A stretch of 64,000 bases of DNA, taken from assembly GCF_049856175.1 (NCBI RefSeq), contig NZ_JBNDNA010000009.1, positions 1 to 64,000 of the forward strand, read 5' to 3'. The position numbers and the translations under genes are program-made. This DNA is from JB111 sp049856175. GTDB lineage: Bacteria > Actinomycetota > Actinomycetes > Actinomycetales > Actinomycetaceae. Each line of letters starts with the position of its first letter. Position 1 is the first letter of the stretch. Below, piece by piece: positions 1-7,938 of this stretch. The notes beneath the pieces were generated by a model that was not told the DNA's origin, did no database searches, and saw only the letters and a program-made list of their open reading frames with translations.

Positions 1-27
1 GGGTCTGCTGAAGGTTTCGTTGACTTC
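1..27. repeat. Left terminal inverted repeat of the IS3 element
   Basis: It begins GGGTCTGCTG and ends GTTGACTTC. It matches the reverse complement of 1253-1279 at 24 of 27 positions, with mismatches at repeat positions 12, 17 and 18. Confidence 0.9.
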
Positions 28-31
28 GGGG

Positions 32-913
32 TTAGGCCGCCAGCGCGACGGCCTGGTGGTGGACGAGTTCGTATTCAACCGGAGTGAGCTTGCCGAGTCG
101 ACGTTGCCGTCGGCGACGGTGGTAGGTCCGTTCGATCCAGTGCACGATCGCGAGCCGGAGCTCGTCGCGGGTGGCCCATCGCTTCCGGTCGAGCACGTTG
201 TTCTGCAGCGTGGCGAAGAAGCTTTCCATCGCCGCGTTGTCCCCGGCAGCCCCGACCCGGCCCATGGAACCGATGAGGCCGCGATGCTTGAGAGCGAGCT
301 GAAATTTCCGGGAACGAAACTGCGAGCCTCTGTCACTGTGGACGATGCAGCCAGCCACCGCGGCCGCTCCCTGGCGGCGCGCGACCGCGTCTCGTACGGC
401 TGCTACGGCCAGGTCGGATGTCATGCGGGCATCGAGGGCGTAGCCGACGATTCTCCCCGAGCAGGCGTCCTTGACGGCACAGAGGTAGACCTTGCCCTCA
501 CCGGTGCGATGCTCGGTGATATCGGTCAACCACTTCGCATTGACGCTCTCGGCGGTGAAGTCCCGCTCGAGCAGGTCATCGCATACCGGCGGGCCGGGCC
601 TGCCGTAGCGCTTCTTCCGTCGCACTGTGGCAGAGAAGAGCCGCTGCTGGGAGCACAGCCGCCATACGCGCCGCTCCGAGACCACGTGACCGGCGGCCTG
701 GAGCTCGTCGGCGATGAACCGGTGCCCGAACTCCGGATCGTCGGCGTGGATGTCGTAGGCCGCATTGAGCAGATACGCCTCGTCGACGTCCCGAGCACTG
801 ACAGGGTTCGCGCGCCACTGGTAGAACCCCTGCTTGGAGAAGCCGAGCACCCGGCAGGTCACCGCGACCGGGATTCCGGCAGCAGCAAGGTCAAGGACCA
901 GCGGGTAGATCAT
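32..913 (-). CDS. IS3-family transposase OrfB (DDE integrase domain)
   Basis: The 293-residue protein has an N-terminal HTH_21-like region followed by an rve integrase core. The catalytic triad is visible as D131 (WLTDITEH), D194 (HSDRGSQF) and E230 (DNAAMESFF), with the usual 35-residue D-E spacing. Its ATG overlaps the OrfA stop as ATGA, so translation is probably coupled or the product is made as a frameshifted OrfAB fusion, as known for the family. It catalyses cut-and-copy transposition of the element. No damage is visible. Confidence 0.95.
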   Translation of the reverse strand: MIYPLVLDLAAAGIPVAVTCRVLGFSKQGFYQWRANPVSARDVDEAYLLNAAYDIHADDPEFGHRFIADELQAAGHVVSERRVWRLCSQQRLFSATVRRKKRYGRPGPPVCDDLLERDFTAESVNAKWLTDITEHRTGEGKVYLCAVKDACSGRIVGYALDARMTSDLAVAAVRDAVARRQGAAAVAGCIVHSDRGSQFRSRKFQLALKHRGLIGSMGRVGAAGDNAAMESFFATLQNNVLDRKRWATRDELRLAIVHWIERTYHRRRRQRRLGKLTPVEYELVHHQAVALAA

Positions 914-1227
914 TTTGGGCGCGACTGCCCAGGACCGAGATTGGCCCGCGAGAGATACGCGGTCGCCTTGCGCAGGACCTCGTTCTCCTGCTCCAGCTCC
1001 CGGATCCGTTTCAGCATCCGCGTCTGCTCACCACCGTCCCCGGCGCTCTGCCCGCGAGCTGGCTCGAAGCCGCGTTCTCGCAGGCGAGACTCGTTGACCC
1101 AGGCCTGCAGCGCCGACTTCGACATCCCGAGGTCGTGACAGACCTGCTTCTGAGTCATTCCCTGATCCAGCAGCTCCAACGCGCTGGCCTTGAGCTCTTC
1201 TGAGTAGATCTTCGGCACGAGGACCAT
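910..1227 (-). CDS. IS3-family transposase OrfA (HTH DNA-binding subunit)
   Basis: The 105-residue protein has an N-terminal helix-turn-helix (about residues 8-45, including the run QVCHDLGMSKSALQAWV). A short leucine-zipper-like coiled coil follows (about 70-92, LKRIRELEQENEVLRKA). This is the standard OrfA layout: the HTH recognises the terminal repeats and the zipper mediates multimerisation. The stop codon overlaps the OrfB ATG. The start lies just inside the right terminal repeat. Confidence 0.93.
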   Translation of the reverse strand: MVLVPKIYSEELKASALELLDQGMTQKQVCHDLGMSKSALQAWVNESRLRERGFEPARGQSAGDGGEQTRMLKRIRELEQENEVLRKATAYLSRANLGPGQSRPK

Positions 1228-1252
1228 CCTCTCCGCTCCGCAGAGCAGTCAG

Positions 1253-1279
1253 GAAGTCAACCGAACCCTCAGCAGACCC
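1253..1279. repeat. Right terminal inverted repeat of the IS3 element
   Basis: This is the inverted partner of bases 1-27, lying 25 bp upstream of the orfA start. It ends ...AGCAGACCC at 1279, directly next to the interrupted reading frame. Confidence 0.9.
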
Positions 1280-2314
1280 GACCCGCCATACCGACCGGAC
1301 CGGCCCGACCCGCCGTACCCGCCAGACCGGCCGTACCCACCGGACCGGCCCGACCCGCGGGACCCGCCGTCGTTCTACCGGCCGCCGCTTCCCCCGATCC
1401 CCGACCCCGGCCCTCCGTCCGTCGACTCTCAGCTGCCCACGTTGCCGCCGCCGGGCGCGGGCCCGGGCGTCGGGGGTCCCGGCGCGCTGCCGGGCGCCCC
1501 CGGTGCCGGTCCCGGCGTCGGTGGTCCCGGCGCGCTACCCGGAGCCCCCGGCGCGGGTGGCTCGCCCGGCATGGTGGGTCCGATGATGGGTGGCGCCGGC
1601 ATGGGCGGCGCTGCTGCACGTGGCGGCGGTCGCGCAGGAGCTGGACGCGCAGGCGCAGGCTCAGCCGGAGCCGCCGGTCGACCTGGCATGGTCGGTCCGA
1701 TGATGGGCGGCGCCGGCGCGGCCGGGAGCCGTGGCGGCGGTCGCGCAGGAGCTGGACGCGCTGGCGTCGGCCGGGCCGGAGCCGGTGCCCGTCCGGGCAT
1801 GGCCGGTCCGCTCGTCGGCGGGACGGGTGCCGCAGGCGGTCGCGGTTCAGCCGGCCGCGGGGCGGCCCGTCCAGGCGTCTCCGGACGCACCGGCGCCACA
1901 CGCGCGGCGGCACCCGACTCCGGACGTCCAGGGGCCGCAGACCGAGCAGGGGCAGGAGGCGCAGGCCGCGCGGGTGCCGGCGCCGCCGGGCGCGCCGGTA
2001 TGGCCGGCCCCCTCGTGGGCGGGGTCGGCGCAGCGGGCGCGGCAGGTCGCGGTGGCGCGGGCCGTGCCGCCTCCGCGGGTGCAGGACGAGGCGGACGCTC
2101 GGGGGGAGCAGTCCCCGGTGCGACGGCTGGCCGCGGCCGGGGCGATGGGCGACGCTCGGAGGGACGGACCGGCGAGGCCGATCACATGGACCTCGTCGAC
2201 CAGCCGGGCACGGAGGCGACGCCCATGGGCGGCCCCGCCGGCCGAGGAGGCCGCCGGGGCGAGTCTCGACCGGCGCCCCGTCTGCGGACTCCCGACGAGT
2301 CCGACGAGTGGTGA
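1280..2314 (+). pseudogene. 3' fragment of a Gly/Pro-rich type VII secretion substrate-like gene, 5' part missing at the IS
   Basis: The frame is open from the first base after the IS (1280) to the TGA at 2312-2314, giving at least 344 codons with no credible start. It begins with a proline/aspartate/tyrosine-rich stretch (PDRPDPPYPPDRPY), then PxLPxLPPPGAGPG, then a Gly/Ala-rich region. Four repeats of the form GM[VA]GP[ML][MV]GGxG follow, and the end is acidic: DESDEW. The order Pro-rich, Gly-rich, polar tail ending DEW is the same as in the gene ending at 4290, so the two are probably paralogues. The missing part should be the alpha-helical PPE/WXG-like head. A TTG at 1442 is the first start-like codon but lies inside the low-complexity region. 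The head may survive beyond the window on the other side of the IS. Confidence 0.75.
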
Positions 2315-2407
2315 GACGACGACACGAATGACGACCGACAACCGGGGCGCATCGCCGCCGTAGCCGGCCGGGCGCTCCACGGCCCGAGGGGGGACGAGAT
2401 AAACCAG

Positions 2408-2761
2408 GTGGAGCTGGATCCGGACGTGCTCGAGGCGCGGGTACGTCTGCTCGCGACCACGGTCGACGACATCGCGGGGCTCAGGCAGCGCGTGAGCGAC
2501 GAGATCAACCAGCAGGCCGCCAGCTGGGGCGAGCTCCCCGGCCCCACGCGCATGAGGTTCGCCGTGGTGCAGGAGCTCAACGACGTCTCCGGCAGCATGA
2601 CGATCCTGCTGACACAGCTCGAGGAGCTCGCGCGGTAGCTGACCGAGTCCGCGTCGCGCATCCAGGACGTCGACGAGGAGGTCTCCACACTGCTCGCCTC
2701 GACCCGCTCCCAGCTCGAGGGGCTCGACCTGCCCCGTGTCTCCGCCGCCGTGCAGGCCTGA
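2408..2761 (+). pseudogene. WXG100-like small helical protein gene with in-frame amber codon
   Basis: A GTG at 2408, preceded by a GGGGGGACGAG purine run, opens a frame of 76 codons that ends in TAG at 2636-2638. The same frame then continues for 40 more sense codons to TGA at 2759-2761. Read through, the product would be about 117 residues. It would be almost wholly helical, with a Trp-Gly turn near residue 40 (AASWGELPG) between two helices and a heptad-like C-terminal helix (IQDVDEEVSTLLASTRSQLE). Size, shape and position between secretion-substrate genes fit the WXG100/ESX-like family, although the motif is WGE rather than canonical WXG. The simplest origin is a CAG (Gln) to TAG transition. 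A sequencing error or real readthrough is possible. Confidence 0.65.
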
Positions 2762-2778
2762 CGAGGAAAGGACGCAGC

Positions 2779-4290
2779 ATGCCGAACGACTACATGGCCC
2801 CCACGTTCCTCACCGAGAACATGCGGCGGATCGAGACCTTTCAGGAACCGGCCGTCCTCGGCCTCCCCGAGGGCCTGGACGGCATCGCCCAGGAGCTCGT
2901 CAGGGTGGCCGACGACCTGCGCGGCTCGCAGGGCGAGCTCGGCATCACCGGTGACGCCGGAGACTCCGCCGTCGAGGTGTTCTCCCGGGTGGAGCGCTGG
3001 GCCCGGCACCGCTCGGGGGAGGTCTGGGAGGTGAGCTCGGCGGTCGAGCACGCGCGCAGCGGCGCCGACACGGCGAGGAGGACGTAAGAGGACACGTACG
3101 CGCGATGGGAGCAGGACCGCGCGAGCGGCGACTACGACGAGTTCGACACCATGCGCTACGACTCTCACGCGAGCGGCGCGCTGTGGGATCTCGAGTACCG
3201 GGTGCGCGAGGCCACCGAGATGATGCCGGAGATCACCGCCGGCGGCGAGCCATGGCGTGAGGACGCGGGCGGCCAGGTCCGCGCTCGGACGGCGAACGGC
3301 CCGAACGTCATTCCGCCGCCACCACCGGAGGGCACGGCGATCGGCGTGCACACTCCGCCGCCCGAGGTGACCGGTGTTCCCCGATACAACTCCCTTCCGC
3401 CGGAGCCGGAGCAGCACAGGATCGTCACGAGCCCGCGCCGTCCGACGCCCGACACCAACACCCCCGACTGGTACGTGCGTCCCGCCCCGCGGTTCGGCGA
3501 CACTTTTCCGCGGCCGGGAGGCCCCGGCTGGTGGGACGCACCGGACACGCAGATCCCGACGATGGACCTGCCGGGCGGCCCCGGCGGGACCCTCATAGGT
3601 GAGCCGTCCGTCGACGCCGCCCCGCCCGGAGGGACAGGCGGTCCCGGCGGACCCGGCACGGCGCCCGGCGGACCCGGCGGCCCCGTGAGCTCCGGACCCG
3701 TGGTCGGCGGTCCCGGCGGAGGGGGTGCGCCCGGTGCGGGCGGCGCGCCCGGCGCGGGCGCAGCATCGGGGACCGGCGGCATCCCGGGCGGCGCGGGCGC
3801 ACCCGGTGGGGCCGGCGGCGTCGGTGGTGGCGCGGTGGCACCCGTCGGCGGTGTCGCCGGTGTGCCTGGCGGCGGCTCCGGCGGCGCGAGCGCGGCGGGG
3901 CACCCGGGCGGCGCGGTACGCCCGAGCCCCGGTCCCGGTCCCGCCGGCGCGGGCGGCGCTCCGTCCGGCGTCGTCGGCTCCGCTCCCGCCGGCGGTACGC
4001 CCACGTCCGGGAGCGGTGGGGCAGGCGCGGGCGCCGGTGGACGGCCGCCGATGATGGGCGGCATGCCCATGGGCGGGATGGTCGCCGGCGGTCGCAAGTC
4101 GGACCGACGCAGGAAGCGCACGGACGAGGAGGACCCGGCCGAGGAGCTCGCGCCGAGCCCGGAGCAGGAGCCCGCCGGGCCGACCGTGATCGCCCGGCCC
4201 GAGGGGGCCAAGGGCAGCGACCGCGCCGCCGCCCGACCCGCGCCGGACCAGCTCCGCAAGGGGGACGACCGGAGGACGGACGAGTGGTGA
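2779..4290 (+). pseudogene. PPE/EspK-like type VII secretion substrate gene split by in-frame ochre codon
   Basis: The ATG at 2779 has AGGAAAGG upstream and opens 102 codons to TAA at 3085-3087. The same frame resumes at once and runs to TGA at 4288-4290, so the ancestral protein was about 503 residues. The order is a helical head (about residues 1-170, with YARWEQDRASGDYDEF just after the stop), a Pro-rich stretch, a long Gly-rich region of GGPGGPG/GAGGAPG units, and PPMMGGMPMGGM. A charged tail with RRRKRTDEEDPAEE follows, ending RRTDEW. Mycobacterial EspK/PPE-like proteins share the head plus Gly/Met-rich layout. The part from 3151 has an ATG but no convincing ribosome site. A restart there would make a headless 379-residue protein. 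Confidence 0.7.
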
Positions 4291-4329
4291 CCGGACTCGT
4301 CTGACGTCCCCTGCTTCGGGCAGGAGGCG

Positions 4330-4374
4330 ACGACGAGGCCCCGACGACCGCGCCGGTCGTCGGGGCCTCGTCAC
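4330..4374. terminator. Bidirectional hairpin terminator
   Basis: A perfect 17-bp stem (GACGAGGCCCCGACGAC at 4332-4348, its complement at 4356-4372) extends to 19 bp with a 3-nt loop. There is no U-tract, as is common in GC-rich actinobacteria. It separates two convergent transcription units. Confidence 0.8.
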
Positions 4375-4419
4375 GTCCAACCTGAGGTCAGCCCCGCCGC
4401 CGGCGGGTCCGGCGCCGGG

Positions 4420-6360
4420 TCAGGCCCGGCGCGTGCCCGAGCCGTGGCGGGGGTCGTCACCGAGCCGGGTGACCTCACGCCCGAGGTCGATCCGGTCCGC
4501 GGGGAGCGGCGCCATCGTCGCCCGCACCCGTCGCGCGCCGTCCGGGTCCTTGGCGTCCTCCCGCGCGATCCGCCTGGTGGGCAGGATGCGGGAGCTCCCG
4601 ACGCGGTCGTGCCAGGCGCGGCCGCGCTTCTGGGGATCGAACAGACCGGACAGCGCCAGCACGAGTCCGCCGACGACGGTGAGGTGCGCCCCGCCGAGGA
4701 CACCGGAGCGCGCGGCCTCGCGGGCCAGGCCCGGGGCGAGGTGGTTCGTGCGTCGTGCGGCGCGCAGCCCGAGCACGAGCCCGCCGGGCGTGATCCCGGT
4801 GCGCGCACGGAGCAGGACGACCAGGGCCGCGAGCTCGACGACCGCGAGGACGGTGAGCACGATCGACGAGCTGAGGAACCAGACGCCGACGGCCGGACCG
4901 ACGATCACGACCAGGGTGATCAGGTAGGACGCCAGCTGGAGGAGCGGACCGGTGGTGGGGCGCCCGTCGACGAACCGGCTCCGGTCCGCGCCGGACCCGC
5001 CGGTCAGGTGTCCGCTGCGGGACGAGGCCTCGTCGGGGGCACCCTCGGGACGTCGCCGGCGACGGCGGTCCCGGTCCCCCGTAGCTCCATGGTCCGCCGG
5101 CCACGGACCCGCGGGCCGGGAGCCCCCACCGCGGGCGGGGGCCGGCGCCGGCGGTGACGACGCGGCAGACGGTGCCACCGCGGCCGATGCACGCCGGTCG
5201 GGGGCGACCGGTGCGGTGGCAGCAGCCGGTGCGGTCCCGACGGAGGTTGGTCCTGCACCGTGTGTCCCCGCGTCGCGCTCCCCCGCCTGCGGTGCCTGCC
5301 CGCCCCGGTGCGGTCCGGTCCCGGGCCCGGAGGGCGCCGACGGCGCGGCGGCGTCCGGGCCGAAACGGGCGGCCCAGTCGGTCCCGCCCGCCTCGGGCGC
5401 GGACGCCCCCCACGGTGCCGGTGCGGAGCCGGCAATCGGAGCGCCCGCGGCGGCGGGGCCGGTCGGAGGCACCGACGCGGGTATAGGTCCGCTCGTGGGT
5501 GCGGAGCCGGTCGTGGGTGCGGAGCCGGTCGTCGGCCCGTCGCCCCGGGTCGGGGCGGGGCGCCGACCGGCGGGGGTCGGCAGGGCGGCCCGCGGGCCGT
5601 CCGGCCCGGCCACCTGCGCACCGACGGGTCCCGACGCCCCGGGCGCCGGTCGATCGGCGGGTGCTGCCGGCTGCGTGCCGGGCATCGGTCCGGCGCCCTG
5701 GTCGGGACGGGCGGCCGTGCGCCGCTGCACGCGCAGCGTCTGGCGATCCCGGTAAGGATCGGCGTCGGGCCGGGCCTCCTCCCGTGCCGTCGCAGGAGGC
5801 TGCTGAGCTCCCGTCGCCCCGGCCGCCGACGCGGCGCCGGCGCGGGTCGTCACGGGTGGCAGACCCGCGCGGGCGCGGTCGCCGGTCGTCCGGCCTACGG
5901 TGCCGGTCGACGCCGACGAACCCTGTGTCGGAGCGGGCGAGCCCGACTGTGCGGCGCCCTGCCCGGAGCCCTGGCCCGTGGCCGGCCCGCCGGCCAGCGG
6001 AGAGCCGCTGCGGGGAGCCCGCCGGCCGCCGCCCGACCCGACGATCGGGCCCGACGCGCCGGTCCCACCCTGCGCGCCAGGCGCCGGGCGGGAACCGCCG
6101 CCGGGCGCCGGGCGTGAGCCGGCTCCGGGGGCCGGGCGGGAACCGCCGCCGGGCGCCGGGCGGGAACCCGCCGCGGACCGCGAACCGGCCCGGCCGGCAG
6201 GACGGCCCCCGCCTCGGGGTGCGGTACCCTGCTCGCCCGTCGCCCCGCGATCCTGGGTGGGAGCCACCTCCTCCGGTAGCCCGGCCTCCGGTGGTCGCCC
6301 CTGGGGAGCCGGCTCCCTGCGGTCGCGCCGCCGCGGTCGTCGGTCGTCGCTCTCCGTCAC
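4420..6360 (-). CDS. RDD-family membrane protein with long Pro/Ala/Gly-rich N-terminus (T7SS-associated)
   Basis: The 646-residue protein has a disordered N-terminal region of about 460 residues containing tandem SRPAPG[GA] units and TTGSAPTTGSAPTSG repeats. A compact membrane domain follows (about 470-600) with three hydrophobic segments. Its RDD signatures are RTGITPGGLVLGLR and DPQKRGRAWHDRVGSSRIL. The GTG start at 6360 overlaps the eccD stop as GTGA, which fixes the start and indicates coupled translation. RDD proteins are poorly characterised membrane proteins. This one probably assists or anchors the type VII machinery next to EccD, on context alone. The low-complexity N-terminus is unusual for the family. 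Confidence 0.8.
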   Translation of the reverse strand: MTESDDRRPRRRDRREPAPQGRPPEAGLPEEVAPTQDRGATGEQGTAPRGGGRPAGRAGSRSAAGSRPAPGGGSRPAPGAGSRPAPGGGSRPAPGAQGGTGASGPIVGSGGGRRAPRSGSPLAGGPATGQGSGQGAAQSGSPAPTQGSSASTGTVGRTTGDRARAGLPPVTTRAGAASAAGATGAQQPPATAREEARPDADPYRDRQTLRVQRRTAARPDQGAGPMPGTQPAAPADRPAPGASGPVGAQVAGPDGPRAALPTPAGRRPAPTRGDGPTTGSAPTTGSAPTSGPIPASVPPTGPAAAGAPIAGSAPAPWGASAPEAGGTDWAARFGPDAAAPSAPSGPGTGPHRGGQAPQAGERDAGTHGAGPTSVGTAPAAATAPVAPDRRASAAVAPSAASSPPAPAPARGGGSRPAGPWPADHGATGDRDRRRRRRPEGAPDEASSRSGHLTGGSGADRSRFVDGRPTTGPLLQLASYLITLVVIVGPAVGVWFLSSSIVLTVLAVVELAALVVLLRARTGITPGGLVLGLRAARRTNHLAPGLAREAARSGVLGGAHLTVVGGLVLALSGLFDPQKRGRAWHDRVGSSRILPTRRIAREDAKDPDGARRVRATMAPLPADRIDLGREVTRLGDDPRHGSGTRRA

Positions 6361-7736
6361 AGTCCCACCTGCCTCACCCAGTGGATGGCTCCCGCGGCCA
6401 CGACCCCGGCCGGCAGGGCGAAGTGCGTGGCCAGCCCCTGGACGATGTCGCCCAGGCGGGCGAGCGCCACGTTGCTCATGCCGTACGCGACGGCGATCGC
6501 GAGCCCGGCCACGGCGAGCGCGGCGAGCACCGCCACGATGCCCACGGTCAGCGCCTCCGCGCGGCCGCCCGCCACGGCCGCCCACCCGATCTGACCGATG
6601 ACGACGAATGCGGCCAGGCGCGGCAGGACGCGCACGGTGCGGGCCCGGGCGCCGCGGGGCACGAGCAGCAGGGACAGCACGAGCAGGACGACCGCCACGA
6701 GCGCGGCCCAGCCCCGGATCCCGCCCATCGGCACGATCGCGAGCACGGAGGGCGCGAGGACGGCCGCGAGCAGCGACATCAGCACGACGACCAGGTCCTG
6801 GCGCACCCGTGCCGTCGACACCACCCGGCGCACCCGCGGGGCCGTGACCTCGGCGGGCGCGCGGGGCGCCGCCTGGCGCACGCCGGTGGCGTCGCGGGAG
6901 ACGTGCTCGAGGTCGACGAGCTGGTCGTCGGGGACGTCGATCGCGAGGTCCGGCATGGCGAGCAGGAGGGGCGGGACCGCGCCGACGACGAGCGCCCCCA
7001 CGACCGACATGCCGGTGTCGATCTGCAGGGTGGCCAGCGCGGCGGCCGCGGCCGCGAGCCACACGGTGGCGATGAGCGCCGCGGAGGAGGCCGTCCGGTC
7101 GCGCCGCCGCTCGGCCACGCCGGCGCGCAGCGCGAGCGCGGCCCCGGCCACGGCGGGTGCCACGACGAGCGCGAGCCGCAGCTGGGCGGGCCCGCCTGAC
7201 GGGACGACGAGGACCCCGGCGGCCACGGACACCAGCGAGAGCGCCGCCAGGTCGACGAGCACCGTGCCCTCCCGCGCGCGCCGCAGGGCCAGCCCGAGGG
7301 CGGCCACTCCGAGCAGGGCGACGACGGTGCCGCGCCACCAGGTGGGCAGGGGGTCGCCGGTCCCCCACCAGGCGGAGCCGACCAGCAGCAGGACCCCGCC
7401 GACGGCGAGGACCGCGGCGGCGGCGATGACGGCGAAGGAGTCGGCGCCGTCGGGCAGGGTGCGGGAGCGTCCGAGCTCGTCGGCCTCGATCGAGGCGCCC
7501 GCGGAGCCGCGGGTCACGGTGAGGAGCACGCCGTCGGGGACGTCGACGCCGATGACGTCCTCGCCGGCGACCCGCCAGCCGGAGGAGTCGGTGACGAGCA
7601 CGGACCGGGAGCGGGCGTCGACGCGCAGGCGGCGCAGGACGTCGGCGACCGTGGCGCCGTCGGGGACCGCCACGTCCCGCACGACGGGACCGAGGACCAC
7701 GGTGGCATGCACGCGCGGCTCGGCCGTCGTGGTCAT
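6357..7736 (-). CDS. eccD: Type VII secretion integral membrane protein EccD
   Basis: The 459-residue protein has an N-terminal ubiquitin-like (YukD) domain of about 85 residues, with VRDVAVPDGATVADVLRRLRVD as its beginning. About ten to eleven hydrophobic helices follow. This is the EccD architecture; EccD forms the membrane vestibule of the ESX/type VII complex. The ATG at 7736 is preceded by GGGGAGGGGAACGG, so it is preferred over a longer frame starting at 7817. It is followed by the RDD gene with overlapping stop/start and is divergent from eccC. No eccB, eccE or mycP neighbour is in the window. Confidence 0.9.
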   Translation of the reverse strand: MTTTAEPRVHATVVLGPVVRDVAVPDGATVADVLRRLRVDARSRSVLVTDSSGWRVAGEDVIGVDVPDGVLLTVTRGSAGASIEADELGRSRTLPDGADSFAVIAAAAVLAVGGVLLLVGSAWWGTGDPLPTWWRGTVVALLGVAALGLALRRAREGTVLVDLAALSLVSVAAGVLVVPSGGPAQLRLALVVAPAVAGAALALRAGVAERRRDRTASSAALIATVWLAAAAAALATLQIDTGMSVVGALVVGAVPPLLLAMPDLAIDVPDDQLVDLEHVSRDATGVRQAAPRAPAEVTAPRVRRVVSTARVRQDLVVVLMSLLAAVLAPSVLAIVPMGGIRGWAALVAVVLLVLSLLLVPRGARARTVRVLPRLAAFVVIGQIGWAAVAGGRAEALTVGIVAVLAALAVAGLAIAVAYGMSNVALARLGDIVQGLATHFALPAGVVAAGAIHWVRQVGL

Positions 7737-7938
7737 CCGTTCCCCTCCCCGTCCGGCGGGCCCGATCTCGGCGGCCGGACCGCCCGGTGGGGGCTGCCGC
7801 ATGCCGCCCCAGACCATATATTAGGGGCGGCTCCGGACGGTTCGTCCGGCCGCGCGCAGGGGCTGGGTCCCCGGGGCGTCGCGGTCCAGCCCCGGCGAGG
7901 TGCGCGCCTCGGTCCGGCGATCGACGTGGAGGAAGTCC
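7737..7938. promoter_or_regulatory. Divergent promoter region between eccD and eccC
   Basis: This 202-bp region separates divergent starts. It holds one conspicuous AT-rich island, CCATATATTAGG at 7814-7825, in otherwise very GC-rich DNA. The island could supply -10 elements in either direction. No further coding sequence is seen. Confidence 0.45.

Larger units (their letters stand above)
1..1279 (-). mobile_element. IS3-family insertion sequence, complete
   Basis: The element is bounded by imperfect terminal inverted repeats of 27 bp (24 of 27 identical) that begin at base 1 and end at base 1279. Inside are the two overlapping ORFs typical of the IS3 family, both on the minus strand. The length of about 1.28 kb is normal for the family. 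The left flank is outside the window, so the target-site duplication cannot be read. On the right it abuts the open frame of a Gly/Pro-rich secretion-substrate-like gene whose 5' part is missing. Both ORFs look intact, so the copy may be active or recently inserted. Confidence 0.93.

Noticed and set aside
20..1138. 372-codon plus-strand frame through the IS
   Set aside because: It is a shadow of the transposase genes, which carry a clear DDE triad on the other strand.
1442..2314. Complete 290-residue Gly-rich protein beginning at TTG 1442
   Set aside because: The frame is open back to the IS border at 1280 and encodes the expected Pro-rich segment, so the TTG is internal and the gene is a fragment.
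1280..4290. PE-PGRS or collagen-like surface proteins
   Set aside because: The repeats are Gly-rich, but the helical head, the MGG motifs, the DEW tail and the neighbouring eccC/eccD fit type VII substrates better.
7814..7825. CCATATATTAGG resembles a eukaryotic CArG box
   Set aside because: Chance similarity. In a bacterial divergent promoter it is more simply an AT-rich -10 region.
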